Below are positions 8,401 through 17,017 of a stretch of DNA of 28,043 nucleotides, one piece after another. Origin of the DNA: CAYWMD01 sp964458575. GTDB lineage: Bacteria; Verrucomicrobiota; Verrucomicrobiia; Limisphaerales; JADLHS01. Position 1 is the first letter of the stretch; each line of letters starts with the position of its first letter. Position numbers and translations under genes: made by a program. The stretch spans positions 1-28,043 of the forward strand of contig CAYWMD010000076.1 of assembly GCA_964458575.1 (NCBI GenBank), written 5' to 3'. The notes beneath the pieces were generated by a model that worked only from the letters and a program-made list of their open reading frames with translations, ran no database searches and was not told where the DNA came from.

Positions 8401-9662
8401 ATCGGCACATTGGCGCGACTGTTCCTGAGTTCGGCGCCACGTTCAATTCCCCACTTCTGGACGAGTGTTCCGGGATACTTGTCCTGGAGGCACGGGATTC
8501 TCAGTCCGGTGCCGCAATGATTGACCGATTGGTTCCACTCCGGAATGTCCGGCTCATCATAGACGAACCACATGTCCGGATCCGCCGGGTTGAGCTTGCC
8601 GGGATCGTCAATGGTGTAACCATAACCCCGGGAAGTGTAGACCGTCCCCAAACACATACCACACAGGTTCATCTGGATATTGTTAAAACCATGCGCCATC
8701 GCCTCATCAACCCATTGATCGCAAGTCCGGTTGGAAAACTTGCAATACGTCGTGTAGATGAACTTGTTCGTCCACGCCCGTTGCGAAGCCGCGGCCACCT
8801 TCCCGTCCGCGTAAATCCCCTGGTAAACGTTGTAGGAGAAGTGCGGGAGTGCGGTCGTGAGATTGATCACCGATGCAGCGTAATTGACGCTTGGATCCCC
8901 AACCGTCGTCGTCAAGGAAGTCACGTTGGATCCGTTCAAATAGACTGAAGTTGGCGCAGCCCCGCCGCTGCGCCGCCAATGCAGATACACTTTCCGGCGG
9001 TCTTCCGAGTAGCCAATGCTCTGGAGGCGCGGCGCGTTGCCGTTCTTGGTGACGTTTGTCGAGATATTCCCCGCCGAGTTTGCGACCGTCACATGCAGCG
9101 TGTTGGTGGTCGGAACATACCGCAGACGCACCGCCACTTGCGCCACGCCGCCGGCGCCCACCGTGCGCGGATCGGCTTTCCACCAAACCGGTTCGCCCAG
9201 GTTCGCGACGATTTCCGCCGGTGGGTTGTCCCAGTTAAAGTAAATGCTGTTAAGCCCTTTCTCGTTGATATCGCTGTCCGTGGACCGCTTGATCACTGTC
9301 GCGAGGCTGTACCCGCCCAGAATGGCGTCCGTAATGGTTGCCGATGATGTGCCGGTGTTTTTCACATAGACATGGAGCGTTACGCCCGGGTGGTTGGTGG
9401 GGCACGGGTTGGGGTAATTGCCGCCGTTCCAATAACAATCCAGTTCCGGGAACATCTGGTCCTCCCGGTACATGGTGCCGATGACCTGGAGGGCCGCCCA
9501 CCCAGCCCTTGCGTTGCAGAATAACAGCAACATCACCAGCGCCGTGCAGCGGCAAAATCGGGTGGCCGTTCTCCACCGAAGCAAGGGCTGGGTGAGTGAC
9601 GGTATCCGGCAGGGGTGAATTCGCACGAGCAGGCCGATCGAGTGGTGTAGCCTTGTTCTCAT
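5487..9662 (-). CDS. Giant secreted multidomain protein A: TIM-barrel-like core with Ig-like and CBM-like modules
   Basis: This 1391-aa protein has a long basic N-region and a hydrophobic stretch ALVMLLLFCNARAGWA (41-56), read as a signal peptide. Beta-rich regions (57-205 and 206-290) precede a probable (beta/alpha)8 core (about 300-575) with GFNNIQMNLCGMCLGT, DPDMWFVYDEPDIPEW (DEP at 369-371), CAGAEPNPSSHLLY and LAGGSKSIGYWWLENG. D369, E370 and E486 are candidate catalytic acids, but I cannot assign a glycoside hydrolase family. The modules that follow are a beta domain (576-690), Ig-like (703-797), CBM-like jelly roll (803-963), Ig-like (968-1062), Ig-like (1070-1157), CBM-like (1162-1318) and a C-terminal module (1326-1391) ending GYFRLVLE. 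The start is uncertain: no ribosome-binding site is seen at 9662. The likely role is extracellular polysaccharide binding or cleavage. Confidence 0.8.
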   Translation of the reverse strand: MRTRLHHSIGLLVRIHPCRIPSLTQPLLRWRTATRFCRCTALVMLLLFCNARAGWAALQVIGTMYREDQMFPELDCYWNGGNYPNPCPTNHPGVTLHVYVKNTGTSSATITDAILGGYSLATVIKRSTDSDINEKGLNSIYFNWDNPPAEIVANLGEPVWWKADPRTVGAGGVAQVAVRLRYVPTTNTLHVTVANSAGNISTNVTKNGNAPRLQSIGYSEDRRKVYLHWRRSGGAAPTSVYLNGSNVTSLTTTVGDPSVNYAASVINLTTALPHFSYNVYQGIYADGKVAAASQRAWTNKFIYTTYCKFSNRTCDQWVDEAMAHGFNNIQMNLCGMCLGTVYTSRGYGYTIDDPGKLNPADPDMWFVYDEPDIPEWNQSVNHCGTGLRIPCLQDKYPGTLVQKWGIERGAELRNSRANVPITVNLDSAGQPYTYYHWGPAVDVLQSDSYYEPRLSNAYFEQQNRIGLYGKAKLSYAVGRVLCAGAEPNPSSHLLYVTEQNDWPMPTPNSKRFEVYYTLAGGSKSIGYWWLENGKGMDSSDAALWKEIGLCGNEIKTARDVIVRSTPVNLGITPNSPWIWARGMASGIDSMIVYVVNDNYFNDISGCHVTNVPNAIITNALPSWMVSGTTTAFEIGTGGKPADTSFALNGNQLTVFLGTLTYTRMIIVTTNAGLRATLENKFTAEVRPGLCTFAPELCTSAAPGISQHPFDQSVPAGGTAQFSVVAGGSAPLGYRWQKALNAQPATFNFLTNGGHYSGVTGSTLTVSGVDANDVGSYRCVVTNSVGTNISGAAALTLATVTSNSCVGIVNGDAEGGFTVTNGNFIANGWAEFEGAYGTNVNGFDETAEVHSGAHSQRIRVWGANGTSGGCYQRVPANAGANYNISVWLKAFDGASRCYLGVDPFGGSDMNGGSVVWSSFHTNLTWVQKTVNVTASSSYLTVFYKVASSDGAKRNGYFDDASPPQCVSTPPGITQQPVSQSVVAGGTTGFTVGASGTEPLNYQWQKLPPPYVGGYSNLNDDGHYSGVATPMLAITSANSNDMANYRCVVTNALGSTNSAVAALTVTNATQPPEIIEPPSDLTVAMGETAVFQVLAGGSTPLGYRWQKDNVNLTDSGHYSGSWTPALTVSDADENDAANYRCVVTNAYGSSNTTSASLTVVPPNPCLSIENADFERGFLLLGGGYIAGLWDEWETDPDVVVGYDETTITHGGGHAQRIRIWGGANGSSGGVYQRVPVIAGQTYTVSIWMYAADSSTICSLGVDPAGGTNASSGVTWMPGTSDAAWVQRTWAGSAAADHLTVYCRVSTTDNAKRNGYFDDAEPGATTTAMQLGAYITGNNFALTWPECPAARLERADALTADWTTVTNAPSVVGGQKSVTLTPAGSAGYFRLVLE

Positions 9663-9810
9663 TGATTCATTGTGGTGCGGTCACTTTTGGAATTGGACTG
9701 CAAATCAATAACACAAAACGGGCAGAAAACGAGTGCCTTTCATGCTGCCACGGTGCACTGCCCGCCCCGGCTCTAATTTGCAACAACTTGTATTCCGGTA
9801 CCCCGCAAGG

Positions 9811-12800
9811 TCATTCCAGCAGCAGCCGGTAATAACCGGCGTCGCCCGTGGGGCTGAGGGTTACGCTCTTGATTCCGCCGCTGGCGACGGGCTGGTTCGT
9901 GACGGTGTTCCAACTGGCCGGCAACTCGAGACTGTCGGTGCGCTCCAGGTGCGCGGCCGGACACGCCGGCCACAGCAGGGTCAGCGTGCTTCCGTTCCAT
10001 TGCGAGTGCAGTTGAACAGGCGCGCTGGCGCCATACGGGGCGATGCTGTCGAAATAACCATTCCGTTTGACGTCGTCGGTTGTGCTGACTTTGAGAAACA
10101 CGGTCAGGTAATCTGCGCCCGCAGTGCCGGTCCAGGTTTTCTGAACCCACGCCACGTTGGTGCTGGGGGACGACCAGATGACGCCGCTTTCCGGATCAAC
10201 TCCGCCGGTGGGCTCGACGCCAAACGAGCACGCGGTCAGGGGGTCCCCGGCATAGAGCCACACGCTCAGGCTGTATGGCTCGCCGGTCACAACGGGCACT
10301 TGCTGATAAACTCCGCCGGATGAGCCGGTCGCGCCGCCCCACACGCGCAGGCGTTGTGAGTGGCTGCCGGCGTGCACGATGGCGTTTTCTTCGTAGCCGA
10401 TGACGACGCCCGGGTCGGTTTCCCACTCCGCCCAGCCATTGGCGATATTGCCGCCCCCGGCGAGACTGAACCCGTTCTCAAATCCCGGATTGAAAATGGC
10501 CAGGCAGGGATTCGGAACAATCGCCCGCAACAGCGCGGCCTCGGAATTCGTGATTCCGAAGGTGTTGGTCACCACGCAGCGGTATTCCGCCGCGTCGGTG
10601 GCGTCCACCCCGGTGATGGTCAAAGCGGGGGTCAGGGCGCCGGAATATTTTCCGTTGTCGGCCAGGTTGGCTTGATTTTTCTGCCACTGATAACTCAACG
10701 GGCCGGTGCCGCTCGCGGAAATGGCAAAGCTGACCTCGCCACTCACCACCGCGCTTTGATCGTCGGGTTGTTGCACGATGGTCGGCGGCTGGTCAATGCA
10801 GGCCAGGGCAATCGCGTCGTCAAAATAGGCGTTCCGTTTCGCGTTGTCGGCGGCCGCCACTCGGAGGAATAGGGTGATCTGGCTTGCGGTGGCCGTGCTG
10901 TTGACGGCTTGATGCACCCACCCGGTGGCCGAACTGCCGGGTGACCACACGACGCTGGGGGCGTTCGCATTCGTGCCGCCGGCCGGGTCCGCGCCCACAT
11001 ACGCGGTCGTCAAATTGTCCGCGGCGTAAACCCACGCGCCAAGGTTGAAGGGCTGGCCGGCGACCGCGGGCAACTGCTGATAGATGCCGCCGGAAGTGGC
11101 ATTCGTGCCCCAAACCCGGATGCGCTGCGAGTAGGCTCCGCTCCGCACGATTCCGGTTTCAATGTAACCGATCGTCGCCGATGGCTGGAGTTCCCACTCG
11201 GTCCAGCCGTTCGCAATATTCCCGCCGCCCGCCAGCGCAAAGCCACCTTCGAAATTCCGGTTCGACGCCACGAGGCACGGGTCGGCCGTTGCGAGGGTCA
11301 CCGCGATGGTTGCGGAATTGTCGCTCGGTCCGGCGCCGTTGTAGGCCCGCACCCGGTAATAATACGTTTGGCCCGTGGTCAATCCCGTGAGGTTGCGATG
11401 CAAGGTGTCGCCCAGGTCGGCGTTGTTGTATCCCGCGAGAAAATTTCCGAAGGCCGCGTTCGTCGAAACATCCAGCCGGTAACCGTCCGCTCCGATCGCG
11501 CTGTTCCAATTGGCGGTGAAGCCGGTGCCGGTCACGCCGGAAGCCGCGCCTGCCACCGGCGCGCCCGGTGGAAACAGCGTGGCGGTGGTGGTGACATTGA
11601 TGGTGCCGGAGTTGCCGCTGGTGGCGGCCAGATTGTAGGCGCGCACGCGGTAATAATAGGGCGTGGCCCCGGTCAGGCCGGTTATGTTCCGGGTTAACGT
11701 GTTCCCCACGTCCAGGTTGTTGTAACCGCTGAGGAGGTTGTTGAACGCCGCGTCGGTGGCGACATCCAGCCGGTAACCATCCGCCCCGGCGGCGTTGCTC
11801 CAATTGGCGGTGAACGAGGTGTCCGCTACGCTCGTGGCCGCGTTGGCGACGGGCGTCGCCGGCGCGTTGACAATCGCCAGCGTTGCGACCACCGAGGTCA
11901 CGCTGCCGAAAGCATTCGTCACCACGCAGCGGTAGCTCGCCACATCATCATTGTCCGCGGTGCTGATGGTCAGAACGCCGGTGGTTGCGCCGGCGTAATG
12001 GCCGCCGTTGCTGAGAAACGTGCTGTTCTTCTGCCACCGATAGCCCAGCGTGCCGCTGCCGCTGGCTACAGTCGTGAAGTTTGTCGTGCCGCCCGGCACC
12101 ACGCCCCGGTTCACCGGTTGCTGGGTGATGAACGGCGGGCTGTTCGTGCACAACTCGGGCGCGATGGTGCAAACATACGACCGGACGACCTGATCATACC
12201 GTTGCTGGGTCGCCGTCCGGAGTTGCGCGTCCGTTGTCACCACGATCATCCGCGTCAGGTTCAACGTGCCCAGGTTGACCTGCAGCTGCGGGCCGTTGAT
12301 CTGGGTGTTCACATCGCGTGTCCCGCTCGCGGTGACTTCAAAGACGGTGGGCGCGGTCTGCATCCACACCGGCAGCGTGAAGCTCACGGTCGCGTTGGGC
12401 ACCGGCGTGTAATGACAACCAGCCGCGTCGTTGTAGTAGTTGTCGTTCACGACGTAGAGGATGAGGGTGTTGATGCCGGAAGCCACGGCGCGTGCCCAGA
12501 CGTTCTGGCTGGGATTGAGCGGCAGGTCCACCGGCGTGCTTTTGACGATGATGTCGCGGGCGGTTTTGATTTCGTGCCCGATCAGGCCCATTTCTTTCCA
12601 GAGCGCCGCGCCTTCGGAGGTGTCCTGGAGGCCGTTGGGGGATTTGAGCCACCAGTAGCCCATGCCTTTGCTACCGCCGGCCAGGGAGTAGTAGGCTTCC
12701 ATGCGTTTGGACTGGGGCGTGGGATAGGGCCAGGGGCCGGTGGCCTGTTTGGTGGAATACAGCAGATGGTTGGAAGGATTCGGTTCCGCCCCCGCGCAGG

Positions 12801-14202
12801 CGGTCCGCGCGACCGCATAGGAAACCAGGGCTTTGCTGAAGAGCGGCACGCGGCTGGGGTAGGAGATGTAGCTGTCCTTGAGACGGACTTCGTAATAGTT
12901 GTCAGTTTGCAGGATGTCCACGACCGTTCCATAGGTGAAGAAGCTCTCCGGTTCGAGGCCGCCATCCAAGTTGACGGTGGTGGGGACGTTGGGCCGCGCG
13001 GCGCGGAGTTCGGCGGTGTGGGTCATGCCTTCGCGGATGGCCAGCGTGCCGACCCAATGCGTACTGTCTTCCGGCAGCCGCAGCCCGGTGCCCTTGTGGT
13101 TGTCCGACTGGTTGTATTCCTCGGCGTCGGGTTCATCGTTCAGAAACCACATGTCCGGGTCGGTGGTGTTGAGTTTGTCGGTGCCGCCCACGGTGTAGCC
13201 GTAGCCGACGTTTTTGGTGGCGGTGGTGCCGAGGCACATGCCGCAAAGATTCATCTGGATGTTGTTGAAACCGTGATTCACGGCGTTGACGAGCCAGGTG
13301 TCGCAGTCCTGGTTTTCGAACCGGCAATACGTGGAGTAAATGAATTTGTTCGTCCAGGCCCGCTGGGAGGCGGTGGCGGTCTTGCCGTCGTCATAAACAC
13401 CCTGGAACACGTGATACGAGAAGAAGGGCAGCGCGTTGGGCAGGGCGATGACCGATGCGGCGAAATTCAGGGCCGGATCCCCGACGGTGGTCGTGAGGGA
13501 AGTCACGTTCGTGCCATCGAGCCAGACGGAACTCGGCGCCGCGCCCCCCGCGCCGCCGCCGGAGTTGCGCCGCCAATGAACGTAGATTTTTTTCAGATCT
13601 TCGGAGTAACCGATGCTGGTGATGCGCGGCGTATTGGCGTCCACCGCGATGTTGGTGGCCACGTTGCCAATCGAGGTGACCACTTCCAACCGGACGGGTT
13701 GCGTCACGGGAATCGTCCGCAAGCGAACCGCGACCTGTCCCACGCCCCCGGCGGGGATCGTCGGCGGGTCAAACCGGTACCACACCGGCTCGCCCGCGTC
13801 GAAAATGTCCTGGGGCGGAAAGTCCCAGTAGAAGTAAATGCTGTTTTGTTCCTTGGGATTGATGGTGGTGCTGGTGGACTTCTTGATGATGGTCTTCAGG
13901 CTGTAAGTCGCACTGGAAGTGGTGAGGTTCGCGTCGTTGAGGGTGATGCTGCCCGGGCCGGTGTTTTTGACATAGACGTGCACCGTCGTGCCCAAAATCG
14001 GCGTGCGGCACGGTCCGGGATAAGCCGAGGCGTTCCAATAGCAATTGAACTCCGGAAAATAATAATCCGGCTGATGCTGGACGCCGATGACATGAACGGC
14101 GGCGCTGGCAGCAGCGGGGAGGAGCCAAAAGCAAAGAGCGGAAAACTGAAACTGGCGGGCCGGCGCGATGACGGCGCGAATGATACGACCAAGGTTGTCC
14201 AT
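9811..14202 (-). CDS. Giant secreted multidomain protein B: paralogue of A with added FN3 modules
   Basis: I start this 1463-aa protein at 14202, where AAGGAG sits 3 nt before the ATG and a signal peptide follows (FSALCFWLLPAAASAA, cleavage near 35); the frame stays open to an ATG at 14322. N-terminal beta domains (36-280) and the TIM-barrel-like core (285-555) are clearly paralogous to protein A: GFNNIQMNLCGMCLGT is identical, DEP recurs at 356-358 and CAGAEPNPS at 469-477. The modules that follow are beta (560-675), Ig-like (690-777), FN3 (780-872), FN3 (878-970), CBM-like (975-1133), Ig-like (1138-1228), CBM-like (1230-1390) and the C-terminal module ending GYYRLLLE. Two FN3 repeats stand where A has other modules. 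Only 148 bp separate it from A, so tandem duplication with module shuffling is the simplest reading. The catalytic activity is unknown. Confidence 0.82.
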   Translation of the reverse strand: MDNLGRIIRAVIAPARQFQFSALCFWLLPAAASAAVHVIGVQHQPDYYFPEFNCYWNASAYPGPCRTPILGTTVHVYVKNTGPGSITLNDANLTTSSATYSLKTIIKKSTSTTINPKEQNSIYFYWDFPPQDIFDAGEPVWYRFDPPTIPAGGVGQVAVRLRTIPVTQPVRLEVVTSIGNVATNIAVDANTPRITSIGYSEDLKKIYVHWRRNSGGGAGGAAPSSVWLDGTNVTSLTTTVGDPALNFAASVIALPNALPFFSYHVFQGVYDDGKTATASQRAWTNKFIYSTYCRFENQDCDTWLVNAVNHGFNNIQMNLCGMCLGTTATKNVGYGYTVGGTDKLNTTDPDMWFLNDEPDAEEYNQSDNHKGTGLRLPEDSTHWVGTLAIREGMTHTAELRAARPNVPTTVNLDGGLEPESFFTYGTVVDILQTDNYYEVRLKDSYISYPSRVPLFSKALVSYAVARTACAGAEPNPSNHLLYSTKQATGPWPYPTPQSKRMEAYYSLAGGSKGMGYWWLKSPNGLQDTSEGAALWKEMGLIGHEIKTARDIIVKSTPVDLPLNPSQNVWARAVASGINTLILYVVNDNYYNDAAGCHYTPVPNATVSFTLPVWMQTAPTVFEVTASGTRDVNTQINGPQLQVNLGTLNLTRMIVVTTDAQLRTATQQRYDQVVRSYVCTIAPELCTNSPPFITQQPVNRGVVPGGTTNFTTVASGSGTLGYRWQKNSTFLSNGGHYAGATTGVLTISTADNDDVASYRCVVTNAFGSVTSVVATLAIVNAPATPVANAATSVADTSFTANWSNAAGADGYRLDVATDAAFNNLLSGYNNLDVGNTLTRNITGLTGATPYYYRVRAYNLAATSGNSGTINVTTTATLFPPGAPVAGAASGVTGTGFTANWNSAIGADGYRLDVSTNAAFGNFLAGYNNADLGDTLHRNLTGLTTGQTYYYRVRAYNGAGPSDNSATIAVTLATADPCLVASNRNFEGGFALAGGGNIANGWTEWELQPSATIGYIETGIVRSGAYSQRIRVWGTNATSGGIYQQLPAVAGQPFNLGAWVYAADNLTTAYVGADPAGGTNANAPSVVWSPGSSATGWVHQAVNSTATASQITLFLRVAAADNAKRNAYFDDAIALACIDQPPTIVQQPDDQSAVVSGEVSFAISASGTGPLSYQWQKNQANLADNGKYSGALTPALTITGVDATDAAEYRCVVTNTFGITNSEAALLRAIVPNPCLAIFNPGFENGFSLAGGGNIANGWAEWETDPGVVIGYEENAIVHAGSHSQRLRVWGGATGSSGGVYQQVPVVTGEPYSLSVWLYAGDPLTACSFGVEPTGGVDPESGVIWSSPSTNVAWVQKTWTGTAGADYLTVFLKVSTTDDVKRNGYFDSIAPYGASAPVQLHSQWNGSTLTLLWPACPAAHLERTDSLELPASWNTVTNQPVASGGIKSVTLSPTGDAGYYRLLLE

Positions 14203-14292
14203 GAACTCCTTACGGGTTAAGATGATTGAACTGTTACTTCGGTGCCACGACTTATGGTGTTCGCGCGAGATATTTTTGGCTCGCCCGGTGGG

Positions 14293-14322
14293 ATAACCTG
14301 TCCCGCTCCGCCGGTTTGTCAA
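14293..14322 (-). promoter_or_regulatory. Candidate sigma70-type promoter for protein B
   Basis: Read on the minus strand, a perfect -35 hexamer TTGACA (14322-14317) is followed after 18 nt by GGTTAT (14298-14293), a weak -10 hexamer matching the consensus at three positions. Transcription would begin about 80 nt before the ATG at 14202, inside the 261-bp gap between pfk and the protein B gene. The weak -10 makes this tentative. Nothing else is recognised in the gap. Confidence 0.25.
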
Positions 14323-14463
14323 TGCCCGAACTTTATCCCACGGGCCGCGCGGTTTTTTGGATTCCCATTGCCTTGCCGATAGATGCTTCCAAACTCATCA
14401 GCAGCGCAAACGCCGTTGCGGCGAGCACTTCCGATCGCCGACCATAAGGCCATTATGCGCGGG

Positions 14464-15762
14464 CTATTTCGGTTTGACCAGGTAGCCAAATCGTTCGCGG
14501 AACTGGTCGGAGGTCATGGAGTTTGCCCCAGCGAGGTTGGCCAGTTCCACGGGATCATCGAAATCGCTCTTTTCGAGCCGGATCATGTAGTGGCGGGCGC
14601 ACTCATACGCTTCACCGTCCACATTCACCTTGCGGACCTGGAAACGGCCGGTTTGCGGATTGAGCATCTTCTCGAACTGCAACGGCACCATCTTGCCGTC
14701 CACAAAGCTGATGACCGCGCCATATTTTCCAGCCTCCGCTGACATGAGGAACTTCACCGCGCCGTAGCCGAGATCGCGTGTGTATTCGGCGTCGAACGGA
14801 ATCGGGTCGGCGCAACGCAACTCGTAGCCCAGGTCTTTGTCAATGAGCGTCATCTTCAACCCGAGTTGTTCGAGGCGGGCGGAGACGATGTCTTTCATCA
14901 ACCGGCCAAACTCGATTTCGCCCAGCCGCAAATGGCCGTGATCGTCGTGAATCACCTTGCCGTAACGTTGCAACTGCTCCTTGGGCATGGCCGCGAGCAG
15001 GCCTTCCTTGCCCATGCTTTCAATGAGCCCCTCCGCGAGCACGGCAACGCCGTAATGCGATCCGTCGGCCCGGCGCTTCATGATGGCGCCGATAATGATG
15101 TCCGCCACTTCATCAGCCGTGACCGACCGGCCGTGGAATTCCTCGGGAATGATCGTGAGCGTGGCGGCGGCGGCTTTGCCGATGCCGAGCGCGAGATGAC
15201 CCGCTGCGCGGCCCATGCTGACGATGACATACCAGCGCGAGGTGGTGCGCGCGTCCTCGGCGAGATTGCGCAGCAGATAAACGCCGTTATGGCGCGCGGT
15301 CTCGAATCCAAACGTGGGCGTTGAGCCGGGCAACGGCAAATCGTTGTCAATCGTCTTCGGCACGTGCGCAACGCGAATGGTGCCGCCGCCCTTGGCATAA
15401 ACGTGGCTCGCGGAAAACGCCGTGTCGTCGCCGCCGATACTCACGAGCGCGGAGACGCCGAGCTTGCGCATGACATCAATCACATTGTGCATGCTGGTTT
15501 CCGACTTCGCCGGGTTCGTGCGCGCCGTGCCGAGGATCGAGCCGCCGCGCAGGTGGATGGCCTTCACGTCGTCAATCGTGAGTTTCGTGTAATGCTGCGT
15601 GTCGCCCTGCGCCAGCCACTTGAAGCCGTCGCGAAAGCCGATGACTTCAAAGCCTTGGTTGATGCCTTCGATGGTGGCTGCGGCGATGACGCCGTTGATG
15701 CCCGGCGCCGGGCCGCCGCCGACCAATACACCCAGTTTTCCGCGTTTGATTCGATCAGTCAT
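14464..15762 (-). CDS. pfp: 6-phosphofructokinase, probably pyrophosphate-dependent
   Basis: This 432-aa enzyme of the phosphofructokinase family phosphorylates fructose 6-phosphate in glycolysis. Visible motifs are LGVLVGGGPAPGINGVI (10-26), SIGGDDT (108-114), PKTIDNDLP (135-143) and MGRAAGHLA (183-191). Two positions separate ATP from PPi users: the residue after GGD is Asp (GGDD) rather than Gly, and the signature is PKTIDND rather than PGTIDND. Both point to pyrophosphate as phosphoryl donor, which would make the step reversible. It lies 180 bp downstream of mdh on the same strand, with a word-repeat hairpin between them. The ATG at 15762 gives a normal family N-terminus. Confidence 0.93.
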   Translation of the reverse strand: MTDRIKRGKLGVLVGGGPAPGINGVIAAATIEGINQGFEVIGFRDGFKWLAQGDTQHYTKLTIDDVKAIHLRGGSILGTARTNPAKSETSMHNVIDVMRKLGVSALVSIGGDDTAFSASHVYAKGGGTIRVAHVPKTIDNDLPLPGSTPTFGFETARHNGVYLLRNLAEDARTTSRWYVIVSMGRAAGHLALGIGKAAAATLTIIPEEFHGRSVTADEVADIIIGAIMKRRADGSHYGVAVLAEGLIESMGKEGLLAAMPKEQLQRYGKVIHDDHGHLRLGEIEFGRLMKDIVSARLEQLGLKMTLIDKDLGYELRCADPIPFDAEYTRDLGYGAVKFLMSAEAGKYGAVISFVDGKMVPLQFEKMLNPQTGRFQVRKVNVDGEAYECARHYMIRLEKSDFDDPVELANLAGANSMTSDQFRERFGYLVKPK

Positions 15763-15850
15763 TTTTCAGTTCAAATTGTCAGTTGGCGCCGACCATAGAC
15801 CACGCCGCGATTGCAAATTCTTTATCCGATTTTGTCCCCTGTCCGTCCCG

Positions 15851-15942
15851 TTAATTCTTAATCTTGTTCGTAATCTTAATCTTCGTCTCCACTTTGCAGG
15901 GTGAGATTAAGAGAAAGATTAAGATTAGGATTAAGAAGAAGA
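15851..15942. repeat. Imperfect inverted repeat built from TTAATCTT words
   Basis: The left side (15855-15893) repeats CTTAATCTT-like words, and the right side (15901-15942) repeats the complementary GATTAAGA words. The arms pair imperfectly over roughly 35 bp around a short loop near 15893-15901. It fills the space between the mdh stop codon and the region upstream of pfk, and could act as a terminator or processing hairpin for mdh. The composition is AT-richer than the flanking genes. Confidence 0.7.
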
Positions 15943-16938
15943 CTATTTCGGCAACAACTCGTTCACCATTCCCCGCTCTTCCTTCAACTCGTTGAGCGAG
16001 GCGTCAATCTTGGCGCGCGAAAATTCGTTGAGCGACACGCCTTGCACAATTTCCCATTTCCTGCCGTCACTGCGGATCGGGAACGACGTCATCAGCCCCG
16101 CCTCGCAGCCGTAACTGCCATCCGAGCAGACCGCGACGCTGTTCCAATCGCCGGCGGGCGTGGGAGTGATGAGCGAACGCACCGTGTCAATCGCGGCGTT
16201 GGCCGCGCTGGCGGCGCTGGACGCCCCGCGCGCCTTGATGATGGCCGTGCCGCGTTGTTGCACCGACACCAGGAAATCCTTCTCGAGCCACTCGTTGTGC
16301 TTGATGACGTCCGGGACGGGCCGCGTGCCGATGCGCGCGTTGAAAAAGTCCGGGTACATCGTCGGACTGTGATTGCCCCAGACGGCGAGATTGGTCACGG
16401 CGACGGTTTCCACGCTGGCTTTCTTGGCGAGCTGGGCCTTCGCGCGGTTTTCATCCAGGCGCGTCATGGCGAAGAACCGGTCGCGCGGAATGTTCGGCGC
16501 GTTGTTCATGCAAATCAACGCGTTGGTGTTGCAGGGATTGCCCACGACGAGCACGCGCACGTCGCTCGCGGCGTTCTTCTGGATGGCCCGGCCCTGGCCG
16601 ACGAAAATCTTGCCGTTCGCGCCCAGCAAATCCTTGCGTTCCATGTTCGCCTTGCGCGGCGCGGCGCCGACGAGCAGACACCAGTTCACGCCCTTGAACC
16701 CTTCATCGAGGTTGCCGGTGGCCACGATGCCCTTGAGCAGCGGAAACGCGCAGTCCTCGATCTCCATCACCGTGCCCTTGAGCCGCTCGAGAATCTCCGG
16801 CACGTCCACTTCGATGAGATGGAGAATGACCGGCTGGTTCGGTCCGAAGACATCACCGGCGGCAATGCGAAACAAAAGCGAATAACCGATCTGACCGGCT
16901 GCGCCGGTGACCGCCACGCGGATGGGTAAATTGCTCAT
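15943..16938 (-). CDS. mdh: Malate dehydrogenase (NAD-dependent)
   Basis: This 331-aa enzyme oxidises malate to oxaloacetate in the TCA cycle. The N-terminal Rossmann motif is VAVTGAAGQIGYSLLF (8-23). The substrate loop VGAAPRKANMERKDLL (90-105) carries the usual arginines R95 and R101. The catalytic pair is D162 in TRLDENRAKAQLA and H190 in WGNHSPTMYPDF. The gene belongs to the group that resembles cytosolic MDH, and the length is normal. It is flanked by an 80-bp gap upstream (HAD phosphatase) and the TTAATCTT hairpin downstream. I see no distinct Shine-Dalgarno sequence. The identity of the enzyme is secure. Confidence 0.96.
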   Translation of the reverse strand: MSNLPIRVAVTGAAGQIGYSLLFRIAAGDVFGPNQPVILHLIEVDVPEILERLKGTVMEIEDCAFPLLKGIVATGNLDEGFKGVNWCLLVGAAPRKANMERKDLLGANGKIFVGQGRAIQKNAASDVRVLVVGNPCNTNALICMNNAPNIPRDRFFAMTRLDENRAKAQLAKKASVETVAVTNLAVWGNHSPTMYPDFFNARIGTRPVPDVIKHNEWLEKDFLVSVQQRGTAIIKARGASSAASAANAAIDTVRSLITPTPAGDWNSVAVCSDGSYGCEAGLMTSFPIRSDGRKWEIVQGVSLNEFSRAKIDASLNELKEERGMVNELLPK

Positions 16939-17017
16939 AAAAGGCGGGCGAAGTATAAAAGTCCCGCTGCCGTTCGCAAGCTCGTAGAAAGATCACGAGT
17001 GTTATCGTCCGACAGCT

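Noticed and set aside
5682..8948. Two long plus-strand frames (566 and 481 codons) opposite protein A
   Set aside because: Same reason: they are complementary-strand shadows of a well-supported coding region, with no domain, signal peptide or start context.
11998..14220. Long plus-strand open frame (740 codons) opposite protein B
   Set aside because: It is antisense to a gene with a clear signal peptide and recognisable domains. Its translation is Arg/His/Val-rich without motifs, as expected for the complement of a high-GC gene.
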